The position numbers and the translations under genes are program-made. The notes under the pieces were generated by a model. The model searched no databases. It had not been told where the DNA came from and worked only from the letters and a program-made list of their open reading frames with translations. From assembly GCA_000697665.1 (NCBI GenBank), contig KL197718.1, positions 1,212,012 through 1,260,779 of the forward strand: a stretch of 48,768 bases of DNA, given 5' to 3'. Every line of letters begins with the position of its first letter. The stretch's first letter is position 1. The DNA comes from Jaapia argillacea MUCL 33604 (Eukaryota > Basidiomycota > Agaricomycetes > Jaapiales > Jaapiaceae). This document shows, piece by piece, positions 34,131-44,023 of the stretch.

Positions 34131-35446
34131 TCACCAGTGTCTGAAGCCACCGAACATCAGTCCCCTCGAATTCGGAATGAATTTCTGAACATACCTTGAG
34201 GAAAAATATCCATCACTCAGTGCACCTCTGTATTGAATATCGACTCCACGAAGAGTCTCAGAAAGCGCGTGAGCCACATCGCGGTGAAACCCAGGAAAAG
34301 GATTGTCGATGTCGTGAACAGGAGGCTTCGAGTCGATGCAGCACAGATAGATGTAGAGGGTCGTCAACGTGCGGGATACTGATCTGAACGCATCGAGTAT
34401 ATTCTGGTCGAAGAAGTTGCCAAATGTGCCATACAGCTCCCGCATTGGTGGCATAGTCAAGCAAACAGTCGCCCACTGGGAGCCTACGGACCAAAAGTGG
34501 TGAAGATTGGGCAAGTCCCCCGTGACGAGGGACTGAAGCGAATAGGGACTGTCAAGCGCTAAGGACTCGAGGGTACTGTTGAGGCGTAGGAAGCGGGATA
34601 ATGTATTTGGGCTGGAAAATTAGAAACCGCAGATGCTGAACGATGACAAGGATGGCAAAACCATCTCCCCGAACTGGGGACCAAGGGGTGAGATATGCAC
34701 CGCCAAGGAGATCGCGATTAAATCCAGGCTCCGCAATGATGAGCTATGGGATATGAAGTTGGTGATGAATACTGGGGAGAGCCGCCACGATCCGCTGATG
34801 CCTTGAAAGGACACTCTGTACTTGCAAGACCAGAGTGTATCGAGTGTCGAAAGCTGATTCATTGCCGGAACCCGTATGCTAGAGTCAGTTATTACACACA
34901 GTGACGAGTTGACGCATGGCGTACCCGGCCACTTCTTCCAACCAGTGCTTCTTCTGAGAGGACATTGACATTATCGCAAAGTTCAAGGTGACGAAGTCGA
35001 GGGCATGAGACGGAGAAGACGTCCCATAGCTGGTCGTAACCAACGCGATTGAACGACCATCGACGGAGATGCGGATCCATCCACCGAAAGGTCACGAGAT
35101 GGGACATACAACGAACACTCTGAAGGAAAACCTCTTCAAGTTGCCCGTCCTCATCGACACCTCTCTCCTCAGGCTTGATCTCCTTTGGCAACTTGTAGTC
35201 CTCAGTGACAACGCGAAGCGTACGAACCCGTCGAGCAAGGCGGGTGTTCTCCGCCAGGTGTTTCCATAGATATCGCGCTTCAAAAGGTGCTCTGATCTCG
35301 CAGTAGTCGAGGACCGAAGGAATGAGGCGCTTGGTGAAGAATCGGCAAGTCAGTGCCAGAGAGAGTAGATCTGAGCGGTTATCAATCAAGTCAGCGACTG
35401 AGTCGATGATATCGAGCGGGACTGCCAATTCAGCATGTTGATGCAT
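34131..35446 (-). pseudogene. F-box/LRR-like protein A with an in-frame stop
   Basis: Exon 1 (34925-35446) carries an F-box (VPLDIIDSVADLIDN, LLSLALTCRFF, PSVLDYCEIRA). Exon 2 (34853 down to 34131) continues as leucine-rich sequence after an intron at the same position as in the intact relative at 42563-43733. A TAA at 34620-34622 sits in the middle of exon 2. The same frame stays open for another 163 codons with clear family similarity (NTLSRFLRLNSTLESLAL aligned to the intact copy), so the stop looks like a recent disabling mutation. A 16-nt segment resembling a 3' splice end overlaps the stop but does not keep frame. F-box proteins recruit substrates to SCF ubiquitin ligase; no target is known. 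Alternative: stop-codon readthrough. Confidence 0.7.
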
Positions 35447-35781
35447 GAATCTAATTTGTGAAGCTTGTGTCGCAAGAGAAATGAATGAAAATGCGTCGGG
35501 TGAGCGATGGAAGGTTCGGCCCACGTGGCAAGGCCTTTTCGTGTTTCGGTCTGCACTAAGTCTGGAAGGGTCTTTCAAGCTGTTGACACAGGGTGGTGGG
35601 GCAGGCGGAACAGCTGAGAATTGAAACCCTCGTAACGCGTGAGATGCGAGGTGGCGATAGCCATTTTGTAGGATTGTTTCGCAACCCAGAGTAAAAAGCG
35701 AGAAGCAATGAATACATGAATTCGTGAACGTCGTAACGGTAGTCCGAGTCCTTGAGGAAAGTACCGCCACCACCAGCGGCT
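35447..35781. other. short spacer upstream of F-box A and downstream of the Ras-fold gene
   Basis: Open frame continues upstream of the F-box ATG at 35446 to 35797, but the family relative begins at the equivalent ATG, so I treat it as leader. Nothing else is supported. Confidence 0.5.
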
Positions 35782-36794
35782 TCAAGCGATAACGCACTGT
35801 TGAGTGGGTTGCTTCTCCTTGGGGACTATCGGCTTCAACTTCCAGCTCCCGTCGCTCAACTTGAAGGTCATCTCCACCATTCTGACCTGCCCCCTTGGCG
35901 GCTGTACATCAAAAACAACGATATCGTCAGCACAATTCTTCTGTCTTGCCCTGAGAGAACATATGGAGACAAACTCACGTCCCTCGGCTTGACAGCCACA
36001 TCAGTGTTCTTAACAGTCGACCTCCCAATGCCCTCCAGCGACTCAAAAACGCCCTCCAGCCTTGTACTCAACGGCCAAACCTTGAAGAACTCGCACCCCA
36101 ACTGTCTCGCGAGTCCCCTCCCTTCCTCCTCTGGAACCTCGATAGGCAAAGCATCCTCTTCCTCCTGGCAGTCATGAGGTTTCGGGTGGTTTTCGACCAT
36201 GATTAGGCCAAATGTTTGACTGTTTGATGGTCGGTGGTCGACTAGGTGTCCGTACCACTGTTGCATGTATTCGAATGATTTTCGGGAGGTGGGGGAGTGG
36301 GTCAAAATAAACCCGTGACCATATTTTAAATAATCATGAGAAAATAGCGGGCTGAGAGGACCCCAAGAGAGTTTGGATTGGGATTATGGAAGTGGAAAAG
36401 GTGAGATGTGTACGTACAAGAGGTCCAATGATGAGCATACAGTCATAGAAACGCGTTCGCGGTCGATTACAACTGAGGTCCTAGATTCCCCTATGACCCA
36501 GTTATAAGGTGAGTAATAGCCATGTTGGAAGAATGCGACCGGATGACTGACGACATTCCTCCGGGGTGAAAAACCCAGTGATCAGTGAACTGGGCCAACA
36601 ATCTGTGGAAGGGAGATGAGATATGACAGTTAGTAACTTCAAAGGTTGGAACGGACGATCAACCACTCACCTTCTTGGCCAATGATATAGATATCATACT
36701 CTGGCACTAAACGGGTCCGTTTAATACGATCGGAAATACTTGGAGACCGACACGACTTCGAGCGAAGTGGGTTGATCTTCTGGACTCCGTCCAT
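35782..36794 (-). CDS. Ras-fold pseudo-GTPase with C-terminal CaaX box (244 aa)
   Basis: Five exons (36667-36794, 36552-36602, 36418-36480, 35979-36351, 35782-35901) join in phase. The order matches small GTPases: beta-1 YDIYIIGQEG, then LLAQFTDHW, then VVIDRERVSMTV, then YLKYGHGFILTHSPTSRKSF (cf. Ras FLLVYSITSRSSF), then EEGRGLARQLGCEFFKVWPLS. The catalytic signatures are gone. The P-loop GxxxxGK(S/T) is shortened to GQEGELL (residues 39-45). DTAGQ is replaced around residues 75-82, NKxD by VENHP (133-137), and SAK is absent. The tail ends in CVIA, a CaaX prenylation box, so membrane attachment is expected. A TATA-like TATATAA near 36831 supports the start at 36794. Exon 2 borders are least certain. 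It may scaffold or sequester Ras effectors (inference). Confidence 0.7.
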
Positions 36795-36817
36795 AGCGCC
36801 TGTCTCCCTCCGCCACC

Positions 36818-37440
36818 TCAAAACTCGCCATTATATACAGCTGGCGTGGTGGATCTGTGGCTCAGAGCCACCCGGGATATTCCTTCCGGGACGACTTTTT
36901 TTGCTTTGTTCTCTGCGAGTGCCGGAATTGAAATTTGTTGGAAAGGGTGCTTGTGCATAGGATCGATGGTGCGACTCACTGGTACCGTCCTTGCATTGTA
37001 TTTCACCTGAGATGGCCAAAGCGCATGTCACGTTGGTACATTTTTGACAATACACAATTTTAGGAGTCACACATGAGGCTGCCAGGTGTTGGGTGGTAAT
37101 GTAGACCGTGATATCGTCAGGACACAGTCATCTTGCTTGCAGGTTGCATTGACATCAGAGGACGGAGGCTAAGATGCCGAAGGAACGCAGGTGGCCATTT
37201 GAAAGGTATAAGTTCGAATGGTCCCCTGGTAAGGAGGTGCGTGGGTAGCCGTTTGGTGGTAGAAGAGCAAGAACAACAAGATCCAGGGCTTTACTTGTGG
37301 GAGCAACAGAATTCGGATACCTACCAGCTCTGACGCTGGTCGAAGAGAATGCAATGACAGAGTCAGTCGTCACAGTGCAATCACAACAGTGTCAGCGTGA
37401 TATGCAAGGCGAGGCAATTACAAGGTGGAGACGGCGATGC
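36818..37440 (-). CDS. possible small multi-exon cysteine-containing protein, unresolved
   Basis: Two well-spliced segments are visible: one near 37018-37078 (SCVTPKIVYCQKCTNVTCAL) and a last exon ending at TGA 36818 (ENKAKKVVPEGISRVAL). They are joined by a GTGAAA...CGCAG intron. Upstream, 37080-37120 encodes a similar Cys pattern (ATCKQDDCVLTIS) that I could not join cleanly, and an ATG near 37430 may start the gene. The stop lies only 24 bp from the Ras-fold start, so the call conflicts with that promoter. No domain known. It may be a decayed gene. Confidence 0.3.
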
Positions 37441-37588
37441 CCTCTGCCATGAAACGCACTCGCGATCAATCTGATATCATCTGGTACGAAACACTGTCTC
37501 TCTAACGGAAACGACATATGGAATGACGGCATCCAGATTCGACAATAGCTAGCAGAAGTTACACCTCGAGTTGAGATAGGTTCAACGA

Positions 37589-38655
37589 ATGTCCGAGGTT
37601 ATGGACGACCGTGGTGATGACTCCATCTCACCTGGGTTTCCATATTTCGAAGATGGGAACATCGTCACCTCGGCTTTGAAAAAAGACGGGAAGAAAGTGG
37701 TTTACCGCGTCCATGGCTCAGTGTTAAAACTTCATTCCGACATCTTCGCCGACATGTTCACCCTCCCCGCGGGCGCAGCAAATCTAAATCTCCACGATGG
37801 TGTCCCGCAGGTGCACCTCCCCGATCTAGCAGAGGACATAGGCCAACTACTGAAAGTCCCCTACGATCCATCGTACGTCCTCCTTCCCCAAGTCCCACTT
37901 CGTTTTTGATCATCTCATCCAGATCGCTCCCAACTAAACATCATGATCCCGACAAACCTCTTCTCGTCTCAGGAATCCTCAAGCTGGCAAACAAGTACCA
38001 TTTCGACGCCCTTCGCACCTGCATGGTCGAATCAATTGAAGACGATTGGCCGAAATCTCTCCTGGAATGGGATATGCTCGAACGCGAGATCGAGGTTAAA
38101 CAACAATTGATTCGGGAGGCTGGTCCCCAGAATCCGTCGACGGAAAATACCCCGAACCAGCATCAGCTCTCCGCTTAGCTTTGGAATGTGGGATCGATAG
38201 TATCCTCCCCGCCGCTTTCTATCACCTCTCCCGAATCCATACCACCATGGACTGGGACGCATGTCACAAAGACAAGTCTGCCGCGCAGTTAGTGATGGAA
38301 CGGCTTCTCGACGGTAAGCGTACGGCGCGATGGCGTCTCCTGACTGCCCAAGATTTCTTTACCCTGTTGCGGGGTCAGGAGCGACTAAAAGAAATGCGCT
38401 GGGACTTCCTCGAAAGTGTTTTCCCTTGGGAGGAGAATTTGGACTTTGTGCAGGGGCTGGGTCCCCGGATGCATGCAGACAAGCTCGGGATGAGTTTGTC
38501 GGGAGTTGCTAGTCATTCTCAAGGAGTTCACGCCGGAGAAAATGAAGGCAACAGCTATGTGCCCGAATTGCCGTGAAGTGCCTGAGGATTTTATCGGGTC
38601 GGCCAGACGGCGCCTTTGGAATGCCTTACCGGATGTTTTCTTGAAGGCCGAGTAG
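37589..38655 (+). pseudogene. BTB/POZ domain protein 5, multiply frameshifted
   Basis: Exon 1 (37589-37872) encodes an intact BTB domain (FPYFEDGNIV, then YRVHGSVLKLHSDIF, then HDGVPQVHLPDLAEDI). Exon 2 (from 37923) begins normally, but its frame closes at 38178. The family motif YPEPASALRLALECGIDSIL appears in a second frame (38130-38450). The C-terminus with LLVILKEFTPEKMK and the CPNC pair appears in a third frame ending at TAG 38653. At least two, probably three, small indels are needed, at about 38100-38150 and 38470-38510. No intron of workable size fits. It has decayed more than BTB 1. The BTB exon alone is still open and could make a truncated BTB-only product. Confidence 0.75.
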
Positions 38656-39155
38656 GGTGGACAAATTGTAGATTGGTTTACATTGCAATATCGTGTACTT
38701 AACTAGTGTGTCAACTGTGGAATCCCAGTGTACTGTATTTCGCCTTTTCTAACCTAAGCGCCTTTGCGAGTTGGAGTCAAGCACTTGAGTGTCCTCATTG
38801 GTCGTAGGAGACCAAACATCCGGTATGGTGCAACACCCTTCCACATAGAAATGGAGGATATTCATAGACCCTCCGTGTAGTATCGCGATGGAGGAAGAGA
38901 TGATACCATGACGATGCCGTAGGTGGAATCTCCATAAGTATGTTTTCGTTGCGAAATTGTCGCTGTTTGCGTGTACTATTTCTTCGTCCCCGTCTGCCCC
39001 TAACACATTCTTGTATTTGACTACTCGTGCTTGATGGTATCCAAGGGAAACAACGCTGAAGGAAACTACATTTGTTTGTCATAACATTGACTATACAACC
39101 AGATCAAATGAAGTTGATATTGTACACTCTTCATTCTGTTCGGCGACCCGAAAAT
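38656..39155. other. spacer with an orphan ATG-less open frame (38749-39078, minus)
   Basis: The minus strand is open for 109 codons and reads like protein (VVSLGYHQARVVKYKNVLG, DNFATKTYLWRFHLRHRHG), yet has no ATG near its start. A possible acceptor TGTAG sits near 39066. It would need an upstream exon inside the SDR gene, for which I found no in-phase donor. It may be a gene fragment. Confidence 0.3.
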
Positions 39156-40393
39156 TCACCATTTTTCGTGAGCGGGGCGAACTGAAAACAAAGATGTCAG
39201 GGATGGGGTCACACGAAGCAGAAGCATGGTTGAACTGACGGTCCAACTCCCAAGTCCAAGCGCTGCGGTCTTGGTTCACCAGGTACAAGTAAGCCTGCAA
39301 GCACGGGGCTATCAACGACCCAAGATATTATGAAAGGAGTACAGGAAGGTACAGACCTCCGCGATGTTATCTGGGTTCAACCTAACATCTTCATTTTCAA
39401 CCCAAGCAGGGTCACGCGAGTCCTTGGCGCGGCCGGTCAAGATACCTAGTAGGGAATCGATCAGCGTCAAGGATTGAAATATTTGTGAGTGCTAGCCGCT
39501 CACCGCCGTCAATGATAGCCTAGTATACCACGGCCACTGTCAGGAACTACGATACGAATGGGTGAGAAGGTCGGACGTACATGAGCAACCTGAAGGCAAC
39601 AAGTCAGCCGATAGCGTGGTAAAGAGATTGGAAGTTACGAACGTGAATGTTCTCCTTGCCGAATTCCTTGGCCAAGCTCTGGGAGAGGGCGCGAATGCCC
39701 CATTTACCAGCGGCGAAAGCAGATGTCAAGACGTTTCCTCTCAAGCTAGCCGTTGCACCCGTGAACAAAAGGGTGCCCCTCTACAGGGCGAGTAAATCAG
39801 CAAATTCGCGTGAATAAAAGTTGCAAAATGAAGTCATACCTTGCCCTTTGCGTCTAATCCATTCTCTTTGAAGCTCAATATCGACTCCCGAGCGAACGCA
39901 AACCCGCCGATAACATTAGTATCGACAGTATCCTTAACCTCTTCTTCAGTGATACTCAAGAAAGGCTTGAATACACCAGGACCAGCGTTCCACAGCGCAG
40001 CTCTGATCTCGGCCTTGTCACTTCCTCCAGACCAGTGCTGCTTGATTGCTGTGAACGCCTCATGAATGGAGCCGTGTGTGTAGGAGGAGATCGGGAAGGG
40101 ATGGGCATCACCGCCGGATTCATTGAGAGAGGCGGCGAATGTCTGAAGGCTGGAAGCATTGCGGGCTATGAGAGCGACTCTATAGCCTGCTTTGGAGAAG
40201 AGGCGCCTAGAATTTGCATGAAATCAACGACGTGGTGATATTAACATTAATGGAACAACATACGCAGCACTACCACCGGTTCCTGTTGGAAGTCACTCAA
40301 AATCTTAGAAAAAACCGTCCACAACTATGTCCAACTCGACGAACCTGCACCAGTTCCAACACCTGCGACAACGAGAATGGGTCGGCTTGCCAT
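39156..40393 (-). CDS. short-chain dehydrogenase/reductase-like protein lacking the catalytic Tyr
   Basis: Nine exons on the minus strand (40345-40393, 40264-40282, 39840-40206, 39643-39780, 39581-39589, 39504-39519, 39357-39445, 39240-39294, 39156-39181) give 255 aa. Seen: a Gly-rich NAD(P)-binding loop GVGTGAGTGGSAARLF, LWNAGPG, TGATASLRG and the C-terminal SAWTWELDLRPAHEKW. Where classical SDRs have YxxxK, this protein reads F167-A-A-G-K171, so the catalytic Tyr is replaced by Phe. This is typical of one fungal and bacterial SDR subgroup but leaves the activity open. It contains a 9-nt exon (Val-Ala-His) and a 16-nt exon. Three GTGAC/GTCAC motifs lie upstream at 40572-40606. Substrate unknown. 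Confidence 0.9.
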
Positions 40394-40571
40394 GTTAAAA
40401 GATAAAATCTGAAGAAAAGGAGTACTGCCTTTGCCTGTAGAATCTACTGTCCGTTTTATACGTGAGGATACAACCCTTAGTTCGAATCGGTTGAGATGAT
40501 TATTCAGGACTCTTCGGGCTTGGTAATTGGAAATGTCATCGCGCCGATTCGCGTCATCCTCGTGATATTTC

Positions 40572-40606
40572 GTGACAGTCAGCTGATCCTGGTCACGCTA
40601 TGTGAC
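40572..40606. promoter_or_regulatory. three GTGAC/GTCAC motifs upstream of the SDR
   Basis: GTGAC at 40572, GTCAC at 40592 and GTGAC at 40602 lie 180-215 bp ahead of the SDR start (minus strand) and inside the 282-bp spacer next to the kinase-like gene. GCGTCAT at about 40550 adds a further near match. Confidence 0.35.
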
Positions 40607-40674
40607 GATCGCTGCGAACTGTTCTAACGACAATTGAGGATGACTTGGTTCAACAAAGCTTTGGATATTGTTTA

Positions 40675-42152
40675 CTAGTTATCGTACACAACCCTTGACA
40701 TTATTGTATCAACGCCAAGCTCCTCAGCCCAATCTCCCAGATCACCGAAATAGCCCTCTGGATTGTCACCTCGCCAATCTCGCAACGCAAACCAAAGGTG
40801 GCGAGCATCTTTCCCTGCCTGGATTACTCGTTCGTAATTGGGGGCTTGGTCGAAGAGAACCTGCGCGGAGGAAGGTAGTCACTCCTCCATTCATGCACCA
40901 GAAAGAGGATGGTTGAACGAAGGACGTACCTTGAAATATTCCCTAGACCATGTCATGTACTGTGCACGGTCGTCTAGGGCGGCGTCATCGGGCACTCGAG
41001 TGATTGTAGGGGTGGCGTTCTCGTCCGTTGCTAGATCGACGGCCACAGCCATTAACGGGTCGGACAAGATAGCCGGCACAATACACCCAGTCTCCCAGTC
41101 ATACAAAGACGTCACGAGGGGTTGTCCGTTTGGATCCATCATTATCGACATGTTCTGAATGCCGAAGTCTCCGTGGTCAAGAACGAAACGATACAGGGAG
41201 GTCTGGTCCTGGCCTGAAGGCATGATGTGTGGGATGAGGCGCAACATAGACTGTTTGGCGGCCGCAGCAATGGGACCAACAGTGTTATTGTCATCCTCCC
41301 ACCCGATCATGTCGCCTATATTCCTGATTGTCGCTTCGATCTTGGAGGTGAAAAGAGCAATACAGAACTCGCGTGTAGGAGCAACGGGAATGGGGAACCG
41401 TTCGGGCTTCTGTTCAAAGAGGCGTTCGCGAAGCCACAAAGTGGCGAAGTCGAGCGGGAGATTGAAGTTGAACAGTGATGCGCGGATGCGGGCAGACTGA
41501 GACAGAAGAAAGGCCTAGAGAGGAGATTGGCACAACTAAAGTGAATGGAGCAGAGAGGATGGCTGTCATAGCACACACCTGTTGTTCTGGGCTGAGATCG
41601 TACCATACGTTATTCTCTCCCTCTGTTCTTTCAAACAAGAACAAACGACGGCCCGCAATATCCTGAGGGATCTCAAGTCGGGGACCAACGTATTGCACTG
41701 GGAGCCGGTGGTAAAGCAGGCGGGAGGCCAATATGTTAGGCTCTGAGCGCAAGAGCTCGTACACCGACACCTCAAACTTGACTTCGGGAACTTGCACATG
41801 AATTGGGAAGCCGTCATAGTTGGGCATGTTGACGTCCCCACGAGCCAAACGCGCCACGATGTCTGGTCGATGCGACAGCTTGAGGTGGAAACCCTGCGCG
41901 CCACTCGACCTGTCTCAATATTGAATCAATCTGAAATATCAAACAGGAACTCACGTAGTTATTGGAGCCCTTGTAGACAAACGGGATGTCAATCACCTGG
42001 ACGCCGAGATGTTCCTCAATCTCTCGAATGAGTAGGTTAACATCCCAAACGCTATCGAAGGGGCTGTTACCAACGCGGACCAGGGTGAGCAGCTGCGTGC
42101 CGTCGAATTCGCTGCCATCTGGCATCTTGGGCCAATCGTCACGGAAGTACAT
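40675..42152 (-). CDS. APH/protein kinase-like fold phosphotransferase (427 aa)
   Basis: Four exons on the minus strand (41955-42152, 41579-41893, 40930-41514, 40675-40860). The catalytic HGDxxxxN motif is H285-G-D287 to N292 (DHGDFGIQNMS), and the metal-binding Asp follows in SLYDWETGC (D310). The N-lobe has GFHLKLSHRPDIVARLARGD, the usual ATP-site region for fungal APH-domain proteins. The family includes choline kinases, aminoglycoside phosphotransferases and many fungal proteins of unknown target, so a substrate cannot be given. I used the ATG at 42152 because the frame further upstream starts only with TTG. Intact. Confidence 0.88.
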
Positions 42153-42562
42153 GATGGAGTGATTGAAAGTGAGAGCTCTAGGAAATGCTAAGTTGATCTC
42201 AGAGAGAGGATGCAAGGAAGTAATACGCTAGTGGTTTCTGCGACGGTTGCGAGCGTCTAAAAAGCTTGGGCAAGCAACAGGAACCGAGTATACGGTGCAT
42301 CTACCATGCTGTCAGCCGTCAACGTTTCAACGCGTCCACGTTCAACGTTCGAAGTCTACGACAATATGTTTGAGGTGGACACTGGTGGACATTTGAGTAA
42401 GTTAACTTATTGTCTGATCCAATCAAATTATCGCGTGGTTCTGGCGTGGCCTCCCAGGTCTCATCGATTTGTTGTTGGCCTTTCAGTGTCTTCAAACTTC
42501 CAGCTGACCAGCTCAGAGTTCTTAGGCTGTCCCGCCCTCTCATCGTCCTAAAATTCAAACTC
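42153..42562. other. divergent promoter region; no gene seen
   Basis: Lies between the start of the kinase-like gene (minus) and the F-box gene B (plus). Open frames crossing it are upstream continuations of the two coding frames. No repeat or RNA was seen. Confidence 0.5.
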
Positions 42563-43733
42563 ATGCTGCTTACTGTCCCCCCAGAATTATTGGATAACAT
42601 TGTCGATTTCATAGATGATCGTCGAGATATCCTATCCCTGGCATTAGGCTCCCACTTTTTCATGGCACGACTCATCCCATCAGTCCTCGACTACCGTGAA
42701 ATCGTAGCTGAGTACGATGATAAACGATTATGGAGCCGCTTGTCCCGAAACCCTCTCCTTGCTCGCAACGTTCGGACACTGACAATCGACTTGCTTACCG
42801 AGCAATATCGCCTTCCAAGGATCTCTCCGGCGGAATTGTCGGGCTCTGAAGACGATGAAGGATCGGAGGCGTCTGCGTTGGATGCGTTGTCATGTATGAC
42901 AGGTCTTCTCCGTCTCTATTGGCACTGGGATAGCGATGCCAGTCTTGAATCCGCTGGCATGAACCCACTGTTTACCTCCCTCTATGCTTCCTGCCCCAAT
43001 TTATCAACTCTCAGCATTTTTGAGGTCGTTGATGCAGAGTCACGGGGGATGGGACTAGTGGACCGTAACTCACAGGTGAGATTATTCTTCGTAGAATACA
43101 TCACCGATGAAATAACAATTTCCGCTCCTACAGTTGTCACTCCTCAGAAATTTGGAGTCATTCCGTTACACCCTCCTTTCGATAGAACCTCGCCCTGTGG
43201 TACCCCTCGTGTTCCTGGTCACGTTTCTCTCGGGTCACCCACACCTTCATCACCTCGACCTCGACCTAAGTGTTACCCCGCTCTCCCACTACGAAGCACT
43301 AGCCGAAACGCATCTTCCGCGGCTTCGCACATTCAAGTTCCGTGCCTGCCAATTCCCTCCCGATATATTCCAATCGTTTCTGTCCGGCAACAGGGCGATT
43401 GAAGTTTTGGATGTTTCCATATTTGGATCGTATCGGCCAATCTTTCAGGGTTTGCAAGAGGGGAGCGTGCCTAGTTTGCGAGAGGTTACGTGTGCAAGGG
43501 GACTATGGCGTTCTCTTTGCTTCGCGAAACCACCCTTGCGTCACCTGACTGGGCTTCTAGGGGGCGAATATGGTGGGAATTGGGCGGACTTCCAAGCTTT
43601 GGAAGATGTCTCGGAAACGCTGGAGAGCGTGACACTATCTTTGCGTGGTCTGGGTACTACAACATCAGTCTTGGAGGTGTTGGATTGGTTCCAGAGTAGG
43701 TTACCTCGCGTCAAGGTATACGTGAAGCCTTGA
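42563..43733 (+). CDS. F-box/LRR-like protein B (370 aa), intact
   Basis: Two exons (42563-43075, 43134-43733). An N-terminal F-box (VPPELLDNIVDFIDDRRDIL, SLALGSHFFMARLIPSVLDY) is followed by leucine-rich segments (CPNLSTLSIFEVV, LHHLDLDLSVTPL, LPRLRTFKFRACQF, SVPSLREVTC). The gene is the intact relative of the interrupted copy at 34131-35446, with the intron at the same place. F-box proteins link substrates to the SCF ubiquitin ligase through Skp1; this one's target is unknown. The ATG at 42563 lies directly at the F-box as in copy A. Members of this type are numerous in agaricomycetes. Confidence 0.88.
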
Positions 43734-44023
43734 GGGACAATAGATGGGATGGTAAATTTTTCACATCTGTTGGTTTTGATAGTCAATGACGATGTTGCCT
43801 GCCTGCTTCCCGCCTTCCAGCTCATACGTAGGTTGACGTCGGGTATAACCAAAGAGATTCAGGATTTCGGTTCCTGCGATGACTTCAATCCTTCCTCTGC
43901 TCGGCCTTGGAAGCGATAGGACTCTTTCCGGTTTAGTTATCCATCCCCACGAATCTGACAATTAGGAGGTTCTATTGATTAAAAGCTGTATCGCACTAGT
44001 GTGATTGTCAGGCGACACGTAGA

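Noticed and set aside
34607-34622. 16-nt intron removing the F-box A stop codon
   Set aside because: Far below workable intron size, and its removal shifts the frame.
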